Source: JANLSE01 sp038214135 (lineage in GTDB: Bacteria; Chloroflexota; Chloroflexia; Chloroflexales; Roseiflexaceae). From it: 64,000 nt of DNA. The stretch covers positions 61,361 through 125,360 of the forward strand of contig JBBQSD010000003.1 of NCBI GenBank assembly GCA_038214135.1. Reading direction: 5' to 3'. Both the position numbers and the translations under genes were made by a program. Shown here piece after piece: positions 17,190-25,533 of this stretch. The notes under the pieces are model-generated. The model was not told the origin of the DNA. It made no database searches and saw only the letters and a list, made by a program, of their open reading frames with translations. How positions within the stretch are numbered: the first letter of the stretch is position 1; each line of letters begins with the position of its first letter.

Positions 17190-17442
17190 TCTCGCGCTTC
17201 ATTTGGCTCATCGGCAGGAATGGATGCCACTTGCTGAGGCGGCCGTACTCTATCGGGTTACTGCGGAGACAATGACAGCTTGGGTACGGCAGCGGCGGTT
17301 TACAGGCTGCGAGATCGAATCATCGATATGGGTCTCGCGCAATGAACTTGAGTCGGCTCTGCACCGCCGACCAGGTTCATCCGTTCACAATCAGGTTTGC
17401 GTTCATCCAAATATGCATCCTACGACACACCATCGTGAATAG
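17155..17442 (+). CDS. Excisionase-family HTH protein
   Basis: 95 residues. The ATG at 17155 is preceded by GGAGG at 9 bases, inside the upstream gene. EWMPLAEAAVLYRVTAETMTAW is an HTH_17 helix-turn-helix, with RRFTGCEIESSIWVSRNELESAL forming the wing and following helix, as in excisionases and small MerR-like regulators. No integrase gene is nearby, so regulation of neighbouring genes seems likelier than excision. The radical-SAM-like gene starts 137 bp downstream on the same strand. Confidence 0.7.
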   Translation: MNSPNRWAKLSDLALHLAHRQEWMPLAEAAVLYRVTAETMTAWVRQRRFTGCEIESSIWVSRNELESALHRRPGSSVHNQVCVHPNMHPTTHHRE

Positions 17443-17578
17443 ATGTTCAAAAAAGCCGATCATAATTGGCAGATAAGGTGAATGTTCTGTTAAGCTACAG
17501 ACTCATGAAGTCATCTACTGCTCAGGCAAATAACCTACACTCTAGCGACCGGATCGTATTATTCTTGGCCGGGGCGTA

Positions 17579-18730
17579 GTGAGGGTATCAGTGAAGATCG
17601 CGATCATCGCGCTCCCAATAGTACAAGATAGGGTTATCGTACCACCGTTGCCATTGAGCTATGTTGCCGCAATGCTCGACCAACGCAGGCATATTGTGCG
17701 AATCCATGATCTTGCTGTCTGCACTGGCCCAGAGGTCGATGAGCAGATTGGCCTTGTGCGCGGGTTTCGTCCGCATGTCATCATGTTGGTTGGTGAAGAT
17801 CGTCTTCGGGCTGCCGAGGTACGCCGCTCGCTTGCCGATCTGAACACGGAATGGCTTGTGATCAACGCCAACATGCGCGGAATGACGCCATCACAGGCTG
17901 TAGCGATGGCACTCAGCCAGATCGATGAGAACACACTTGAAGATAACCAGAGAGTTATTGTTGGCGCGTTGCTTGATCTGCGTGGCGACCTTGATTATGT
18001 GCCATCGCCTGCGCGCCATTTGTTGCCAATTGAGCGCTACGGCCTTCGATCACCATCCAGGGCACTTCAGACGAATGTATTGATCGGCCAGCCCGTCGAT
18101 ACCCGCGTTATGTTACGCAACCCACGCCTGATTGTTTCTGAGTTGCGTAGTATTGCCCACGAATATGGTATCTGGCATATTGTCTTCGATGGGTTGCGCA
18201 TCACTGATGATTCGGCCTGGTTGCACGATTTTCTGTATGGGCTGATCATGGCACGCCTGGGTGTGAAGTGGGAAGCAACTGCTGCACACACTGCGCTAAC
18301 ACCAGATCTGCTACGCACATGTCAACGGGCGGGATGCGAGGCGCTCACCATCGAGTTTGATGTTATGCAAGTTCTTGATGTGCAATCGTCGCGTCAATCG
18401 TTGAGCGATATTGTACGTGAGGCGCATGCACTTGAGCTCCTTGTGTATGGGCATGTGCTGCTTGAGCCACGCTACAGCTCTATTCCAACACTTGTTGATC
18501 TCTCGGCGACATTCGGGCTCGATAATATTCACTTTAGCATTCAAACAGAAGAGCCTGCAGCAGTCCAATCAACGCTCGATCTCGCAGAAAGCCGCTATCG
18601 CTCATTGCAAAGCCGCCAGTTCTTTGTGAGGCGCTTTGGGGCGTATCTTGGCACGGTGATCTGGCAGGTGGGCCGGATTGGGCTGCTTGGCCGGAGTTGG
18701 CAGCGCTTCTCAATCGGGAAACCACGCTAG
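17579..18730 (+). CDS. B12-binding/radical-SAM-like protein lacking the cluster cysteines
   Basis: 383 residues. Residues ~1-110 resemble the Rossmann B12-binding domain of BchE/radical-SAM proteins (PPLPLSYVAAMLDQRRHIVRIHDLAV). The rest follows the radical-SAM TIM-barrel pattern: NPRLIVSELRSIAHEYGIWHIVF, then LGVKWEATAAHTALTPDLL, then AGCEALTIEFD and FGLDNIHFSI. Where CxxxCxxC should bind the 4Fe-4S cluster, the sequence is TNVLIGQPVDTRVMLRNP, with no cysteine. It is therefore probably a pseudo-enzyme. The start is a GTG at 17579; a second GTG at 17591 is possible. A strong terminator follows. Confidence 0.75.
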   Translation: MRVSVKIAIIALPIVQDRVIVPPLPLSYVAAMLDQRRHIVRIHDLAVCTGPEVDEQIGLVRGFRPHVIMLVGEDRLRAAEVRRSLADLNTEWLVINANMRGMTPSQAVAMALSQIDENTLEDNQRVIVGALLDLRGDLDYVPSPARHLLPIERYGLRSPSRALQTNVLIGQPVDTRVMLRNPRLIVSELRSIAHEYGIWHIVFDGLRITDDSAWLHDFLYGLIMARLGVKWEATAAHTALTPDLLRTCQRAGCEALTIEFDVMQVLDVQSSRQSLSDIVREAHALELLVYGHVLLEPRYSSIPTLVDLSATFGLDNIHFSIQTEEPAAVQSTLDLAESRYRSLQSRQFFVRRFGAYLGTVIWQVGRIGLLGRSWQRFSIGKPR

Positions 18731-18752
18731 TAATGATGGGTTGAGTACCGCA

Positions 18753-18772
18753 GGGCGCGATATATCGCGCCC
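18753..18772. repeat. Palindromic repeat, GCGATATATCGC family, copy 1
   Basis: A perfect 20-bp palindrome, GGGCGCGATATATCGCGCCC, sits in the gap after the radical-SAM-like gene. It is flanked by GCA and GTACG, as in the copies at 40044 and 62236. Confidence 0.8.
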
Positions 18773-18820
18773 GTACGAACCTATCAAATGAACCTAATTG
18801 TAGTATTAGGTGATTGGCAT

Positions 18821-18855
18821 ATGTCCCTGCTTCTGTGTGAAGCAGGGACATTTTT
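18821..18855 (+). terminator. Rho-independent terminator
   Basis: A perfect 13-bp stem ATGTCCCTGCTTC / GAAGCAGGGACAT with a 5-base loop is followed by TTTTTA on the plus strand. It terminates the radical-SAM-like gene, and its right end touches the stop codon of the convergent glycosyltransferase. Confidence 0.9.
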
Positions 18856-20089
18856 ATTGGAGCAGTGGCACAATTGAGCGGCGATAGATGGCATCCCAGG
18901 TGTAATCCAGCCGTACCCGCCTGCGCAATGCGATACGCTGATCGCTCCCAAGGGCTGTAATCATGCGAGTTGCGACATCCTCTGGCGCAGCTTCGGGATG
19001 AAAGCGAACTGCTGTCTCGCCTGCTGTCTCACGGAATGGGGCGATATCGCTACAGAAGATCGGTATCCCGGCTAATCCCGCTTCCAGGATCGGAATACCA
19101 AATGCTTCATAGCGGCTTGGGAACAGCAGCCCATCGGCAAGGCGATACAGATCCGATAGGAGTGAATCGCTGATTGGCTGTGGTTCACCCTGTGCATTGC
19201 GAATAATCTCGTGTAGGAACAGCACACCATCGCCAGCACCCGTTTCGCGCTGGAGTGTTTTCAGATACCCAAGATAGGCCGTCGTCGCTGGGCCTGGCGG
19301 GCCTGGTGGCCCTGTGACAATCAGGCGTGGGCGGGCGCGCTGTTGCCGTAGGGCACCCACAATCGCAACAGCTTGTTCAATATTCTTGTGGCGCGTGACA
19401 CGTGCAGGCAACAACAATAATGGATCGGCGCGCAGGAGATCGAACCGCTCCACCAGCGCCATCGTCTCTGGTTCCAGCTTCAGAAACGCTGCAAGATCAA
19501 CGCCCGGTGTGACGACCGTGATCCAATCTGTTGGCACGCCAAGCAATCGGGCAACGGCCCCACGCTGGTCGTTCGAGACAACCACATAGCGCACATCTGG
19601 CCAGGGCTGCCGTAATAATTTCCAGGGGTAGCCATCGTGCAATTCCGGCGTCAGCAGTGGATCTGTCCAGGCCACATTATGGCACCATGCCAGCAGCCGC
19701 GGCGCGATTCCGGCAGTATGCAGGCGATGAAGGGCCGCAGTGAAGGGCAGGTTGCGATGCAGCGTGAGGATATTATGAACAATCGCAATATCAACGCCAG
19801 CCAACGCTTGGCTGAGGCGATCCGCGATTCGCGCAGTCAGAGTCTCGAACAGATCGCTCACAATACCAGCGGCGAGTTCTTTGGCGACAATTTCGATCTC
19901 ATCGCCACGCGAGCTTAGATCCGGTTCGACGAGCACTTCCACAGATGGAAGCGGCCCAGCTCGACCAGCGATGATCCGAACCTGATGCCCAGCGGCGCTC
20001 ATCACACGAGCATGGGCAGCGATTGTCGTTTCAACGCCGCCAACAGTTGGTGGAGCGGCATAATGCAGCATTGCAATCGATAGGCTCAT
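18854..20089 (-). CDS. Glycosyltransferase family 4
   Basis: About 411 residues from the ATG at 20089; a longer frame reads into an upstream palindromic repeat and is not coding. GT-B fold: the N-terminal APPTVGGVETTIAAHARVMSAAGH loop and the C-terminal nucleotide-sugar region LLPARVTRHKNIEQAVAIV with LFPSRYEAFGIPILEAGLAGIP (E-x7-E motif). It probably transfers a sugar from a nucleotide donor in cell-surface or exopolysaccharide synthesis. It stands alone. The specific donor and acceptor are unknown. Confidence 0.85.
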   Translation of the reverse strand: MSLSIAMLHYAAPPTVGGVETTIAAHARVMSAAGHQVRIIAGRAGPLPSVEVLVEPDLSSRGDEIEIVAKELAAGIVSDLFETLTARIADRLSQALAGVDIAIVHNILTLHRNLPFTAALHRLHTAGIAPRLLAWCHNVAWTDPLLTPELHDGYPWKLLRQPWPDVRYVVVSNDQRGAVARLLGVPTDWITVVTPGVDLAAFLKLEPETMALVERFDLLRADPLLLLPARVTRHKNIEQAVAIVGALRQQRARPRLIVTGPPGPPGPATTAYLGYLKTLQRETGAGDGVLFLHEIIRNAQGEPQPISDSLLSDLYRLADGLLFPSRYEAFGIPILEAGLAGIPIFCSDIAPFRETAGETAVRFHPEAAPEDVATRMITALGSDQRIALRRRVRLDYTWDAIYRRSIVPLLQ

Positions 20090-20137
20090 GGGGCCATTTC
20101 TCAAAAAGCGGTGGATTCGTATTGGATGCACCTGAAT

Positions 20138-20199
20138 CCGCAGACTGAAGCCTGCGGCCAGGGGACGATGCACCATAGCCGCGTGGCTTCAGCCTACGG
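20138..20199. repeat. CTGAAGCCTGCGG-type palindromic repeat pair
   Basis: Two imperfect palindromes (20138-20157 and 20179-20199) lie between the GT4 gene and the MoxR gene. They share the CCGCAGGCTTCAGCCTGCGG-type core also seen at 30598-30700 and 33319-33380. Confidence 0.7.
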
Positions 20200-20212
20200 C
20201 AAGGGTTCATTT

Positions 20213-21172
20213 CTATGTTGGACGGCGGCCAGCTCGTGCGCCTGGCACTGGCACGGTACTCAGAATATCGCTCATCACCGTTGAGGCTGTCAGGCTACGG
20301 ATTCGTGCAGCTGGGCTGACGATCAGGCGATGCGCCAGCACGGCTTCTGCCAGGATTTTGACATCATCGGGGATGACATAATCGCGGCCATCCAGGGCAG
20401 CGCGGGCCTGTGCTGCTCGGTAGAGCGCGAGTGCGCCACGGGTACTAGCGCCGAGATAGACATCCTCGTGGCGGCGGGTTGCTGCAACCAGGGCGACAAT
20501 ATAATCTTCGATCAGTTCATCGAGATACACCGTCTTGATCGATTCTTGCATCTGCAACAGCTCATCGGCGCTGGCCACTTGTTGAACGGCCTCAATTGGA
20601 TGATTCTGGCGTTGGCGGCGCAGAATGGCCACTTCATCAAACTTTTCGGGATAGCCAAGATGAACACGCAACAGAAATCGATCAAGTTGGGCTTCGGGGA
20701 GCGGGAACGTACCCTCATATTCAATTGGGTTTTGGGTTGCCAGCACGATAAATGGTGCTGGGAGCGGGTAGGTCGTGCCATCAACTGTGATCTGATGTTC
20801 TTCCATAGCCTCAAGTAATGCGCTCTGGGTTTTTGGTGTGGCACGGTTGATCTCATCGGCCAACACGATCTGGGCAATAATTGGGCCAGGGCGAAATTCA
20901 AAGGTTCGGGATTGCTGGTTATAGATCGAGATCCCAGTGACATCCGATGGCAACAGATCGGGGGTGAACTGAATGCGCTTGAATGCGCAGCCAATTGATC
21001 GGGCAATCGCCTTGGCCAGCATCGTCTTGCCTGTGCCAGGAACATCCTCAAGGAGGACATGGCCTTTACAAAGGAGTGAGATAAGAACGAGATCGACTGC
21101 TTTACGTTTGCCGATGATCACTGACTCGACGCTGGCAATGATCCGCTCGGCCGTCTGGCGAATATCCTGCAT
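20213..21172 (-). CDS. MoxR-family AAA+ ATPase
   Basis: About 319 residues from the ATG at 21172, preceded by GGAG; the longer in-frame reading is unlikely. Walker A is DVPGTGKT at ~42, Walker B VLADEINRATPKTQSALLEAMEEHQ, and sensor 1 VLATQNPIEYEGTFPLPEAQLDRF, the typical MoxR sequence. MoxR proteins act as chaperone-like ATPases for assembly of other enzymes, usually with VWA-domain and DUF58 partners. None of these is adjacent; GNAT and GT4 genes flank it. It is a clear family member with an unknown client. Confidence 0.92.
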   Translation of the reverse strand: MQDIRQTAERIIASVESVIIGKRKAVDLVLISLLCKGHVLLEDVPGTGKTMLAKAIARSIGCAFKRIQFTPDLLPSDVTGISIYNQQSRTFEFRPGPIIAQIVLADEINRATPKTQSALLEAMEEHQITVDGTTYPLPAPFIVLATQNPIEYEGTFPLPEAQLDRFLLRVHLGYPEKFDEVAILRRQRQNHPIEAVQQVASADELLQMQESIKTVYLDELIEDYIVALVAATRRHEDVYLGASTRGALALYRAAQARAALDGRDYVIPDDVKILAEAVLAHRLIVSPAARIRSLTASTVMSDILSTVPVPGARAGRRPT

Positions 21173-21310
21173 TGGATCGCTCCATATGTTCGTATCGTGC
21201 CGATTAGTATACCATAGAGGCGAGTACCGATCATCAAACAACACATCCGACTCTTGTTCGCTTGTTCAAGAGCAAAGCAACACGGACACAACCAGCATCG
21301 TGTTCACTGT

Positions 21311-22210
21311 TTACTTGTTCTTTGGATCAAGATCGGCCCGTAGAATGAGCTGGCGCTCACCGGTTTGCCGAAAGCCGAACCATTCGTACAGGCGGCGGGC
21401 GGGTGTGTTGTACTCCTGGGTATTGAGGGTCAGCAATTCGGCCCTAGCATTGCGTGCAAAATCGACGACATCGGCAAGCAGCCGCACACCAATACCCTGG
21501 GAACGCATATTTGGTAACACAGCAATGCGTACAAGATGCAGTTGGCGGCCCTCATAATAATCCATTACAAACGTATAGCCGATTGGTTTCTGGCCGAGTT
21601 CAGCAATCAGAAACAGGGGCGATTCCTGGAGTGCCAGGCGCAGTGCCGGTTGATCTTTTGCCCAATGCAGTTCGAAACAGGCCTGATCAATCGCCAGTAT
21701 TGTATCGAGATCGGATACCTGAACCGGGCGAACAACCACATCCTGATTACCACTGGCTGGCACACGCATGCGGCCTTTTTCATAGGTGATGACATGCGTT
21801 TCGTGAACATAGCCATAGGTGATCAGATGCGGCGCAAGCCAGATATCAGAAACGGCATCGCCGCCATAGTAGATCTGCTGTACTCCGGCAGCACGGGCCT
21901 GTTCGTGCAATGCTGGCATGAGTAGGCTAAGACCCTGGTTAATCTTCAGGCCATCGGCGAACACAAGCGTTCGCAGCCATGCCGATTTGGCGTGGGCATA
22001 TCCGGCAATTGCAGCAGCCCAGACGAACTGATCGGCAGTAATCAGCGCACCAGGAGTATGGCCAATCAACTCGGAAAGATCCTGTCCTGCGTAGTTGATC
22101 AGGAAATGGCGTGCCGTGACGAGCAGTTGTGAAACGCTGGTCAGATCAGCGGGGGTGGCAGCTCGAGCTATGGCTCGTTCGCTATTGAATATGTGGCGTC
22201 GGAAGGTCAT
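21311..22210 (-). CDS. Tandem GNAT acetyltransferase
   Basis: 299 residues holding two GNAT-fold halves. The N-terminal half (LTSVSQLLVTARHFLIN to YGYVHETHVITYEKG) is degenerate at the acetyl-CoA motif. The C-terminal half is complete, with IAVLPNMRSQGIGVRLLADVVDFAR (motif A, R-x-x-G-x-G/A) and LNTQEYNTPARRLYEWFGF. It transfers an acetyl group to an unknown amine or peptide. Divergently placed from the following glycosyltransferase, with a 100-bp intergenic region. The double arrangement is common in this superfamily. Confidence 0.85.
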   Translation of the reverse strand: MTFRRHIFNSERAIARAATPADLTSVSQLLVTARHFLINYAGQDLSELIGHTPGALITADQFVWAAAIAGYAHAKSAWLRTLVFADGLKINQGLSLLMPALHEQARAAGVQQIYYGGDAVSDIWLAPHLITYGYVHETHVITYEKGRMRVPASGNQDVVVRPVQVSDLDTILAIDQACFELHWAKDQPALRLALQESPLFLIAELGQKPIGYTFVMDYYEGRQLHLVRIAVLPNMRSQGIGVRLLADVVDFARNARAELLTLNTQEYNTPARRLYEWFGFRQTGERQLILRADLDPKNK

Positions 22211-22309
22211 GGAACATCCGTTTGACAGTTTGTTGTTCTTGTTTCACTATACCATGTATGCCGATGCGTTGGCATGCAAAGAATACGTCAGACCTATTTG
22301 GGAGATTAT

Positions 22310-23449
22310 GTGCCAGTCGTCTTAACAATGTTATGTATCCTGGTGACACTTGTACTATTAGAAGATATGTGGCGCATTTGGCATACACCGCGCTTGGGGC
22401 CGAGATCTGGGCTTGCGTATAACGGGCCATTGATTTCTGTGATTATTCCTGCTCGTAATGAAGCCTCGCGGATCGATGCGTGCCTGAAAGGGCTGGCTGC
22501 ACAATCCTATCGCCATTTTGAGGTGATGGTCATCGACGATCATTCCGATGATGGCACGGCGGATGTGGTGCGAAGCTACCATACGTGTGTTCCCGGTTTG
22601 CAGGTTCATGTCGGCGAAACACTGCCGGAGGGGTGGTCCGGGAAATGTTGGGCGTGTTGGCAAGCAACAAACCAGGCGCGTGGCGATTGGTTGCTGTTTT
22701 TGGATGCGGATGTCGTGCCATACCCAGAATTATTGGCAGCCCTTATTGATCAGGTGCAGCGGCGTTCGGTTGACATGATCTCGCTATTGCCATTGATGAT
22801 CATGGGAACGGGAGCTGAGCGATTGGTGTTGCCAGCATTCTTTGATCTTGTTCGGCGTATCTACCCATTCGAGCTTGTCAATGATCGCAGATCGCCAATC
22901 GCCTTTGCGATTGGCCAATGTGTGTTCATTCGCAGATCTGTCTATGCCGCTATTGATGGGCATCGGGCAGTGCGGGCAGCAATTGTCGAGGATATGGAGC
23001 TGGCCCAGTTGGTCAAACATGGCAACTACCAATTACTGGCCGCCGAGGCTCCAGATCTGCTGGCCGTGCGGATGTACACAAGTTGGCAAAGCATTCGTGA
23101 GGGCCTTGGAAAAAATGCCATAGCTGGTTTTCGCAATGGTGGCATACGCTCGGCGTTAGCAGCAGCACGGATGCTGATATGTGCCTGGCTACCACCGAAT
23201 CTTATGCTGGCCGGTGTGTTCGTTGGCGGCGAACATGGTGGGAGGCTGCTGCTTGCCGGTGTGTTGTTATATGCGGTAATGGTGGCCGTTTCCAGCTGGA
23301 TGATCCAGTGGCGCTTTCGAATCAGCCGATTGTGGGGAATACTGCTACCGATTGGGATGTTGGCCTATTTCGGCATTGCAGCATGGGCGAAACTCCAAAT
23401 CTGGCGCAGGAAGGGCCTGTTATGGAAAGGGCGAGTTCTGATGCGGTGA
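22310..23449 (+). CDS. Membrane-bound glycosyltransferase family 2
   Basis: 379 residues from the GTG at 22310, which has GGGAG six bases upstream; an ATG at 22274 would add 12 residues without a ribosome site. One N-terminal transmembrane helix is followed by a GT-A domain with SVIIPARNEASRIDACL, VIDDHSDDGTADV and DWLLFLDADVVPYP (D-x-D). The C-terminal half holds two or three membrane helices. The pattern WSGKCWACWQATNQARG matches carotenoid- and hopanoid-type GT2 enzymes (CrtQ/HpnB-like). A pigment or lipid glycosylation role is plausible, not proven. A weak TTGACA lies upstream at about 22222. Confidence 0.8.
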   Translation: MPVVLTMLCILVTLVLLEDMWRIWHTPRLGPRSGLAYNGPLISVIIPARNEASRIDACLKGLAAQSYRHFEVMVIDDHSDDGTADVVRSYHTCVPGLQVHVGETLPEGWSGKCWACWQATNQARGDWLLFLDADVVPYPELLAALIDQVQRRSVDMISLLPLMIMGTGAERLVLPAFFDLVRRIYPFELVNDRRSPIAFAIGQCVFIRRSVYAAIDGHRAVRAAIVEDMELAQLVKHGNYQLLAAEAPDLLAVRMYTSWQSIREGLGKNAIAGFRNGGIRSALAAARMLICAWLPPNLMLAGVFVGGEHGGRLLLAGVLLYAVMVAVSSWMIQWRFRISRLWGILLPIGMLAYFGIAAWAKLQIWRRKGLLWKGRVLMR

Positions 23450-23552
23450 GGATTCAGCCGAACTAGCCGTCAGTCGTCAGCTTTCTGACGCAAATGGAAG
23501 GTTTTACTGCCACTATAAGGCTATTGTTTGTACAAGCTCCCATCGTTGAAGT

Positions 23553-23580
23553 GCTGAAAGCTGAAAGCTGAGTGCTGAAA
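23553..23580. repeat. Heptanucleotide tandem repeat GCTGAAA, four units
   Basis: Four 7-bp units (GCTGAAA, GCTGAAA, GCTGAGT, GCTGAAA) lie directly next to the stop of the prs-like gene. Confidence 0.75.
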
Positions 23581-23582
23581 GC

Positions 23583-24563
23583 TTAGAAGCTCCGTTTCCT
23601 GCTGAATATTGTATCAACAGAAATACCGCTATGAATGCGCTGAATGACTTCAGCGAGCATTGGTGCAATTGAAAGAACCTTGAGTCCCGGCCAAGACTGA
23701 TCGGCAGCAATAGGCAGTGTGTCTGTTGTCACCAATTCCGTAAGGGCACTACTGCGGATGCGCTCGGCGGCACCTGGTGCGAACCAGGAATGAACAATGG
23801 CCGCACTAACCAACTGAGCGCCACTCTCGATCAACAGGTTCGCTGCGCTGGTGATCGAATTACCAGTCACAATCTCATCATCCACCAGAATGCACCGACG
23901 GCCCTTCACATCCCCAATCACACTATACGACTCGGCGAGTCTTTCGCCCTGAGATCGTGATGACAGGGAATGGCGCTTCTCGATGATCGCAAGTGGTGCC
24001 CCAAGTTGTTCGGCGAAATTGCGCGCTCGCTTCGCAAAGCCCATATCGGCAGAAACGACCACCGGGTTATCCCAGTTCTTCTCGTGGAAGTAGCGAACAA
24101 GCTGGCCCATTGCGCTCAACTCATCGACAGGAATGCTAAAAAAGCCCTGGATCTGGCCAGCGTGCAGATCCAGGGTGATCAGTTGCTGCGCTCCAGCAAC
24201 CTGAATGATATCGGCAATCATCCGAGCTGTGATTGGCACACGCGGTTGATCCTTCTTATCGGTGCGCCCATAGGCATAATATGGTACAACAGCAGTCACT
24301 CGCCCAGCCGATGCACGTTTGCAGGCATCGAGCATAATCAACAACTCCATGAGCCTATCGCTCAATGGTGAGCAGAGCGATTGAACAACGAAGACATCTT
24401 TTTCACGAACACTTTCGTTCAGGCGCACAAAGATGTTCTCGTTGGGGTAGCTATTGATCGTCATATCGCCAATTGGGAAGCCCAGGCGATTGGTGATTGC
24501 CTCAGCCAGGGCACGATTGCCATTACCCGAAAAGACACGCAATTCGTCGAAGCGGCTGCTCAT
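23583..24563 (-). CDS. prs: Ribose-phosphate pyrophosphokinase
   Basis: 326 residues. It makes PRPP from ribose-5-phosphate and ATP. Features: FSGNGNRALAEAIT N-terminus, PNENIFVRLNESVREKDVFVVQS (ATP loop region), YYAYGRTDKKDQPRVPITAR and LDLHAGQIQGFFSIPVDEL. The PRPP-binding loop reads ILVDDEIVTGNSI instead of the usual DD-x-x-D/T-(A/G)GT form, and SADMGFAKRAR replaces SPDAGGVKRAR. It may be a divergent paralogue rather than the main housekeeping enzyme. The ATG lies just after a TATAAT-like stretch, with GGAG 10 bases upstream. Confidence 0.88.
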   Translation of the reverse strand: MSSRFDELRVFSGNGNRALAEAITNRLGFPIGDMTINSYPNENIFVRLNESVREKDVFVVQSLCSPLSDRLMELLIMLDACKRASAGRVTAVVPYYAYGRTDKKDQPRVPITARMIADIIQVAGAQQLITLDLHAGQIQGFFSIPVDELSAMGQLVRYFHEKNWDNPVVVSADMGFAKRARNFAEQLGAPLAIIEKRHSLSSRSQGERLAESYSVIGDVKGRRCILVDDEIVTGNSITSAANLLIESGAQLVSAAIVHSWFAPGAAERIRSSALTELVTTDTLPIAADQSWPGLKVLSIAPMLAEVIQRIHSGISVDTIFSRKRSF

Positions 24564-24660
24564 TATACATACTCCACGGGTACAAGCCCAGTTATGGTGT
24601 GTGGCACAGGCGAGCCGGGGATGGCTTGCTTAGGCAGGATACGATAGCCGCCACGCTCTG

Positions 24661-25122
24661 TCAACCGATGCCTAAACGGCCAAGAGTCGCAGCACGCATT
24701 AACAAGATTCCATCTGGAAGTCGCCCACTTACAAAGTTTGCATCCTCGGCTGTTACCAGAAGGAGCCCTTCGATCCGCGATTCGCGAACCATCGCCCGCA
24801 GCAATTGAAGGAGCGTCAGGCGGCGCAGGCGTGCTGGTTGATCCGGCAAAATCAGGTGATTGCATTGTGCGAAGGCCAAGGCTGTATCCGGGCTTGGGAA
24901 GGCTACCAGTTTCCGTGATCGTTGTGGTGGCGTAGCGCGGCCTGCACCGCTACCCCTATTCCAAAAGATGTAAAAGTCGGCAATACCAGCCTGTTCTTGC
25001 AGATCATCGATCAGTTCACGCAGTACCATAGGATCAATCTGATGCTGCGCGGCAAACAGCACAAGCTGAGCTTCATCCACCACAAGCTGCCAACTTTCGT
25101 GAGGGTATTTCAGCCCAGACAC
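24661..25122 (-). CDS. Hypothetical protein, 153 residues
   Basis: The start is a GTG at 25122. The sequence has helical N-terminal segments (WQLVVDEAQLVLFAAQHQID), a basic patch (ATPPQRSRKLVAF) and a hydrophobic C-terminal stretch (LLQLLRAMVRE, SGRLPDGILLMRAATLGRLGIG). No domain is recognised. It lies 26 bp downstream of a 56-residue membrane protein and 97 bp upstream of prs on the same strand, so a three-gene unit is possible. Base composition fits its neighbours. I cannot assign a function. Confidence 0.6.
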   Translation of the reverse strand: MSGLKYPHESWQLVVDEAQLVLFAAQHQIDPMVLRELIDDLQEQAGIADFYIFWNRGSGAGRATPPQRSRKLVAFPSPDTALAFAQCNHLILPDQPARLRRLTLLQLLRAMVRESRIEGLLLVTAEDANFVSGRLPDGILLMRAATLGRLGIG

Positions 25123-25148
25123 TCCGCTTGAGCGTGGCTACCTTCTGT

Positions 25149-25319
25149 TTACGCCAGCAATCCGGTCGTCATGGCAAACTTGAGAATATCGGTTCGCTCA
25201 GTTGCTGCTGCAATCAGCAAGAGAATAAGCAATACCAGAAGCAATAATAGGATCGATGAAAGAGCTGCCCGCCGTGCAATGGTTGGCTCATCGCGTTCGC
25301 TCGCCTTTTCACTTGCCAT
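25149..25319 (-). CDS. Small single-span membrane protein (56 residues)
   Basis: ATG at 25319, with a perfect AGGAGG five bases upstream, and a TAA at 25149. The protein begins MASEKASERDEPTIARR, followed by a long hydrophobic segment of about 25 residues rich in Leu, Ile and Ala (residues ~19-43), and ends DILKFAMTTGLLA. The charged N-terminus and single helix suggest a bitopic membrane peptide. The gene immediately downstream is also uncharacterised. It is too short for routine gene callers but has one of the best ribosome sites in the window. Confidence 0.7.
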   Translation of the reverse strand: MASEKASERDEPTIARRAALSSILLLLLVLLILLLIAAATERTDILKFAMTTGLLA

Positions 25320-25408
25320 GGCAACCTCCTGTATATAATTATTATTTTGTCACTTTATGTTATTGGTAGTATATTGCAAATCTGCTAGATATGGAATGGA
25401 AAGCGAGC

Positions 25409-25520
25409 GGCCCTCATCCCCCAGCCCCTTCTCCCATTGCCAGGGAGAAGGGGAGTAATTGACCCATTGAGTACCTTTTACGCCCCTCTCCCCGTGTGGG
25501 AGAGGGTTGGGGTGAGGGGC
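25409..25520. mobile_element. MITE-like palindromic element, C/T-rich arms
   Basis: About 112 bp. The left arm begins GGCCCTCATCCCCCAGCC and the right arm ends GGTTGGGGTGAGGGGC, an imperfect inverted repeat. Inside are smaller hairpins such as CTTCTCCC/GGGAGAAG and CTCTCCC/GGGAGAG. It lies 13 bp beyond the HIT stop. The same core recurs at 30400-30520. No open reading frame here is believable. Confidence 0.65.
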
Positions 25521-25533
25521 ATCATCATGATAC

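Noticed and set aside
17155..17442. Integrative element suggested by excisionase-like genes
   Set aside because: No integrase, attachment duplication or phage gene is nearby; a regulator is more likely.
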